Under the pieces are notes generated by a model that did no database searches, was not told where the DNA came from, and saw nothing but the letters and a program-made list of their open reading frames with translations. A stretch of 64,000 nucleotides of DNA, from NCBI RefSeq assembly GCF_012221945.1, contig NZ_CP032549.1, positions 1,364,001 to 1,428,000 on the forward strand, in the 5' to 3' direction. This stretch comes from Glutamicibacter mishrai (GTDB lineage Bacteria; Actinomycetota; Actinomycetes; Actinomycetales; Micrococcaceae). Position numbers and translations under genes: made by a program. This document shows, one piece after another, positions 60,503-64,000 of this stretch (its first letter is position 1; each line of letters begins with the position of its first letter).

Positions 60503-62482
60503 GTGAACAAAACAATTGAGTCGGCCCAAGGGTCGGAACAGGCACCACAAGCCACGGTGCCCTCACGGTTGCGGCGCTGGCTGACCGACAGTTCTGTCGG
60601 CCAGGAAGACCCCAACAACTCCAACAACTCCAACAACTCCAACAAGCATGGTGCCAAATGGTGGCAAGTCATGTGCCTGTCGGGTTTGGACTACTTTTCC
60701 ACGCTTGGCTACCAGCCGGCCATTGCCGCACTGGCCGCAGGTGCGCTAGCTCCTTTTGCCACTTTGATCCTTGTTGCCGTCACGCTATTCGCGGCCCTGC
60801 CCGTGTATCGCAGGGTTGCTAGCGAATCACCACATGGCCAAGGCTCGATCGCCATGCTGGAAAGGCTCATGCCTCATTGGAAGGGCAAAGTCTTTGTCCT
60901 AGTGCTCTTGGGCTTCGCAGCAACCGACTTCATGATCACCGCGACGCTCTCCGCGGCTGACGCTTCGGCTCACCTGATTGAAAACCCCTTCACACCCAGC
61001 TGGTTCACCGGCAAAGAAGTACCCATCACCTTAGTGTTGCTGATCCTGCTCGGCGCTCTCTTCCTACGTGGCTTCACCGAGGTCATTTGGATTGCCGTCA
61101 CCTTGGTCTTCTCCTTCTTAGCCTTGAACCTCGTGATCATTGCCGTATCAGCAGCCAACATCATCGGGCACCCAGTCGCTGTCACCAATTGGCTAGATTC
61201 CCTGTTCACTGCACACGGGGATCCCATGATGATGCTTCTGGTCTGCCTGATTGTTTTCCCCAAGCTGGCACTGGGCCTATCTGGTTTTGAGACCGGTGTC
61301 GCCGTGATGCCACAGATTTCTAAGGCACCCGGCGATACCGAAGCCAATCCTGCAGGACGTATTAAGGGTGCAAAGAAGTTACTGACCACAGCTGCTCTGA
61401 TCATGAGTGGCTTCCTCGTACTGTCGTCCATCGTGACCACAGTGCTGATCCCTGCCGCAGAATTCCAACCCGGAGGCTCTGCCAACGGCCGAGCCCTATC
61501 CTGGCTGGCTCATCACCTGATGGGTGACGGATTCGGCACCGTCTACGACGTATCAACCATTTTGATTTTGTGGTTTGCCGGTGCTTCGGCGCTCGCCGGA
61601 CTGCTCAACCTCATCCCGCGCTACCTGCCACGTTTTGGTATGGCTCCGGCATGGGCCAGTGCCGTGCGCCCACTGGTACTGGTGGTCTTGTTGGTAGCTA
61701 TCGGCATCACCATTCACTTCAAGGCCAGCGTTGACGCGCAGGGTGCAGCCTATGCCACCGGTGTTTTGGTGTTGATGAGTTCTGCGGCCATCGCGGTCAC
61801 CATTTCGGCACGACGCCGAGGCGAAAAGGGTAAGGCACTGCTTTTCGGGGCAACCAGTCTGGTCTTCATTTACACGACGGTGGTCAACTGTGTTGAGCGT
61901 CCAGATGGTCTAAAGATTGCTGCGTTCTTCATCGCAGCGGTGCTTGTCGTGTCGTTGCTCTCCCGCTTCCGTCGCTCCACCGAACTTCGAGCCACCTCAG
62001 TGATGTTTGATGACTGCGCGGTAGAAATCATTCGCAAGGCTAGTAGTGCAGGGTTGCTACGACTCATTGCCCATGAGCCGGTCAAGATTTCTAAGCGGCG
62101 CTATCTGCATAAGCATCAGCATGCCATCTTGGCTAGCCATATCCCCCAGCGGGCCCCCGTGGTGTTCTTGGAAATCAAGGTCAGCGACTATTCGGACTTT
62201 GCTCAAGATATTGAGGTACGCGGTATTACCCGTCATGGCCAGTGGATCCTTGAAGCAACAGCACCGTCAGTGTCCACCTCCATTGCGGCCATTGCCATGG
62301 CTATCCGAGATAACTACGAGGTAATGCCACACATCTACTTCCGTTGGACCGAAGGCAACCCGCTGCTCAACCTCGCCAAGTTCATCTTCCTTGGACAGGG
62401 TGAGATTGCACCGCTGACCCGTGAAGTCCTACGTGAAGCAGAGCCGAATCTGCAACGGCGCCCATGGGTCCACGTGGGTTAG
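60503..62482 (+). CDS. KimA-like APC-family potassium importer
   Basis: The 659-residue protein begins at a GTG without a visible ribosome site. The polar N terminus includes a tandem NNS repeat. Then a conserved WQVMCLSGLDYFSTLGYQPAIAALAAG opens the APC fold with about 12 helices, including LALGLSGFETGVAVMPQI. The C-terminal 150 residues are cytoplasmic (SVMFDDCAVEIIRKASSAG, VFLEIKVSDYSDF, FRWTEGNPLLNLAKFIFLGQGE), matching KimA of Bacillus. KimA is a high-affinity proton-coupled K+ importer. Its divergence from kdpDE suggests direct control by them. Confidence 0.85.
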   Translation: MNKTIESAQGSEQAPQATVPSRLRRWLTDSSVGQEDPNNSNNSNNSNKHGAKWWQVMCLSGLDYFSTLGYQPAIAALAAGALAPFATLILVAVTLFAALPVYRRVASESPHGQGSIAMLERLMPHWKGKVFVLVLLGFAATDFMITATLSAADASAHLIENPFTPSWFTGKEVPITLVLLILLGALFLRGFTEVIWIAVTLVFSFLALNLVIIAVSAANIIGHPVAVTNWLDSLFTAHGDPMMMLLVCLIVFPKLALGLSGFETGVAVMPQISKAPGDTEANPAGRIKGAKKLLTTAALIMSGFLVLSSIVTTVLIPAAEFQPGGSANGRALSWLAHHLMGDGFGTVYDVSTILILWFAGASALAGLLNLIPRYLPRFGMAPAWASAVRPLVLVVLLVAIGITIHFKASVDAQGAAYATGVLVLMSSAAIAVTISARRRGEKGKALLFGATSLVFIYTTVVNCVERPDGLKIAAFFIAAVLVVSLLSRFRRSTELRATSVMFDDCAVEIIRKASSAGLLRLIAHEPVKISKRRYLHKHQHAILASHIPQRAPVVFLEIKVSDYSDFAQDIEVRGITRHGQWILEATAPSVSTSIAAIAMAIRDNYEVMPHIYFRWTEGNPLLNLAKFIFLGQGEIAPLTREVLREAEPNLQRRPWVHVG

Positions 62483-62505
62483 ATCTTGTTTCATCCGGAT
62501 ACTCC

Positions 62506-62547
62506 AAACAGCCGATGCCAACTTTCGTAAGTGGGCATCGGCTGTTT
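62506..62547 (+). terminator. hairpin terminator of the kimA-like gene
   Basis: A 14-bp perfect stem (62506-62519 with 62534-62547) followed by a T-rich run, 24 bases after the stop. Confidence 0.85.
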
Positions 62548-62950
62548 GTGTCTCTTCATGTGCTTACGAACAAGCTCATTCGACTTTGTCGCTTACATTT
62601 CACCACGGGTCTAAGCAACCCCGAGCTGGCTTATTTCAACTCTGGATTATGCGTAAGTGCAAGATATCTGAAAGCACTCGATCCGGATGACGATCGCTTC
62701 TCCAGTCCGACCGACAAGGGCCACCCAAATCTGAGATCAGTAGTTCGACGTCTGGGTACACGACTAAGCGCCCCGTCCGTCGTCGTAGTATCCACTGATC
62801 ACCGCTAAGCGTAAGTGTGCACCCGTGAGCGAGACACTGTTTAAACTCTGACAACAGTCGTCGCTTGAGTTGAAACTTGTTCAGTTCAGCGGTAGTCGTT
62901 GAAACTCGAATGCCCCCTGGGCAAGCTCCACACATATTGGACTAGTCCCC
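62548..62950. other. intergenic region, no gene supported
   Basis: About 400 bases between convergent genes. Short frames in both strands lack ribosome sites and known families. It could be a decayed remnant. Confidence 0.4.
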
Positions 62951-63700
62951 CTACGGCATTACATCGCCGCTGTTGGGCCCCAGCGTCTGGCCAACATATA
63001 TGTCGCCGCCAGGAGACGAAGCAAGCAACAAAGCGGTAGGAGCAATTTCCGCCGGAGTACCAAATCGGCCCAGTGGTAATTCCTTCTGTTTCGCCTTTTT
63101 CCATTCCTCAGTGACCCCGTTGAGCAAAGGCGTTTCAATAGGTCCAGGAGCGATGGCATTTACCAGTATGTTCTCACCGGCAAGCTCCAAGGCCATCGCC
63201 TTGGTCATACCAATGACCCCAGCCTTGGCCGCCACATAATGCACTAATCCAGTACCACCCTTGATTCCCAACTGTGAGGCGATATTGATGATGCGGCCGC
63301 CTCCACGTTGTTTCATGTGATCAACAGCCCAGCGCCCTGCCAGAAATACACCTTTTAGGTCGATATCGATGGTCCGGTCAAAATCGTGCTCGGTCATGTC
63401 AACGAATGGCTTCTCATCAAGGATTCCGGCAGCCGTCACCAAAATATCAATGCCACCTAGCTCATCAACAATAGAGTCAAACGCGATGCGCATCGACTCC
63501 GAGCTAGTCACATCAACCGCTCTGAATATCGCAACAGTTCCCGTAGCTTGGAGCCGACCAACCACACCATCCCCCGCCGCAGCATCGCGATCTAGGATGG
63601 CAATCTTGGCACCATGCTGTGCGAAGAGTCGGGCAATCTCGGCTCCAATTCCACTGCCGCCGCCGGTGATGACTGCGACCTTATTGTCTAGCGTCTTCAT
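62951..63700 (-). CDS. SDR oxidoreductase (FabG-like)
   Basis: The 249-residue protein starts after GAGGACAAG. Classical SDR: VAVITGGGSGIGAEIA, LVTAAGI in place of NNAG, catalytic Ser in IINIASQLGIKGG, and YVAAKAGVIG with Tyr and Lys. The C terminus ends GGDIYVGQTLGPNSGDVMP, typical of catabolic dehydrogenases of the FabG-like group that act on sugars, polyols or hydroxy acids. It follows 25 bases after another SDR, so both are in one operon. Substrate unknown. Confidence 0.9.
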   Translation of the reverse strand: MKTLDNKVAVITGGGSGIGAEIARLFAQHGAKIAILDRDAAAGDGVVGRLQATGTVAIFRAVDVTSSESMRIAFDSIVDELGGIDILVTAAGILDEKPFVDMTEHDFDRTIDIDLKGVFLAGRWAVDHMKQRGGGRIINIASQLGIKGGTGLVHYVAAKAGVIGMTKAMALELAGENILVNAIAPGPIETPLLNGVTEEWKKAKQKELPLGRFGTPAEIAPTALLLASSPGGDIYVGQTLGPNSGDVMP

Positions 63701-63725
63701 TCTTGTCCTCGTTTCTTTGACCGGC

Positions 63726-64000
63726 TCAGCTTGGCCAGCGAACAGTTAGCCCGCCATCAACAATTAATTGTTGTCCAGTCATATACGCTGAATCATCGCT
63801 AGTGAGGAAGCGAATGGTTCGGGCTGCCTCATCAACAGTTCCGACTCTTCCCCACGGAATGATGTTGCCGGCCGCGTCCAGTCCCGCGTCGCCAAGCGAA
63901 TTCTTTGCGTCCATGGATTGTGGGCTACGGATGAGACCCGGGATTACTGAATTGACTCGAATCTTCCGTGGAGCAAGCTCGACTGCTAGCGAGCGACAAA
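63726..64000 (-). CDS. SDR oxidoreductase, C-terminal part (cut by window edge)
   Basis: The frame is open from the right edge to the stop at 63726 and gives the last 91 residues of an SDR: SLAVELAPRKIRVNSVIPGLI, then WGRVGTVDEAARTIRFLTSDDSAYMTGQQLIVDGG. The catalytic part and start lie beyond the window. It is the upstream partner of the SDR at 62951. Two SDRs in tandem suggest a catabolic pathway continuing outside. Confidence 0.85.
   Translation of the reverse strand, partial: CRSLAVELAPRKIRVNSVIPGLIRSPQSMDAKNSLGDAGLDAAGNIIPWGRVGTVDEAARTIRFLTSDDSAYMTGQQLIVDGGLTVRWPS

Noticed and set aside
1..64000. CRISPR arrays or insertion sequences
   Set aside because: No regularly spaced repeats, transposase motifs or terminal inverted repeats with target duplications were seen.

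Overview
The window looks like chromosome from a high-GC Gram-positive actinobacterium of the Micrococcaceae (Arthrobacter/Glutamicibacter-like). Grounds: GC-rich codon use, actinobacterial small families (DUF4193, DUF4235, DUF3618, DUF4383), LigD in the actinobacterial POL-PE-LIG order beside Ku, and many strong hairpin terminators. Genus is inference; no rRNA or tRNA was found.

Positions 1-5.6 kb: a partial unknown gene, a 5'-truncated drug-efflux MFS, a pterin dehydratase-glyoxalase fusion, a DUF421 protein, an isochorismatase-like hydrolase and small acidic proteins. Positions 5-24 kb: a stress and genome-maintenance block with a CBS protein, SDR, zinc alcohol dehydrogenase, Ku and LigD (two-protein end joining), a BCP peroxiredoxin, a YbdK-type ligase, succinate-semialdehyde dehydrogenase, a three-gene envelope-stress operon (DUF3618/holin-X type), a photolyase and DUF4383 proteins. 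Positions 24-39 kb: butanediol dehydrogenase, Vsr mismatch endonuclease, an MFS exporter, an Opp/Nik-type ABC importer, a PheC-like lipoprotein, an Old Yellow Enzyme, and an ECF importer cassette with a nucleoside hydrolase.

Positions about 38.9-50.9 kb form a visibly AT-richer island. A DNA cytosine-5 methyltransferase (+) converges on a tightly packed three-gene operon (-) of 696, 468 and 1862 residues. Order, sizes and the two ATPases resemble DptF-DptG-DptH, the restriction arm of phosphorothioate (Dnd) systems, but no dndABCDE genes are present. The 1862-residue protein has a PD-(D/E)XK-like site and a C-terminal HerA/FtsK-type ATPase. I propose a restriction system in which 5-methylcytosine replaces phosphorothioate as the self mark. 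This is the most novel element. The right border abuts a broken MHS-family transporter gene.

Positions 51-57 kb return to GC-rich stress genes (a second YbdK ligase, PRC-barrel protein, channel-like protein, DUF4383, DUF4193, PfpI). At about 56.96 kb the 3' remnants of tctA and an iclR gene meet back to back, marking a deletion or replacement scar. Beyond it lie KdpE and a short KdpD, divergent from a KimA-like potassium importer with an 11-bp-phased direct repeat between them, and then two SDR genes, the last cut by the window edge.
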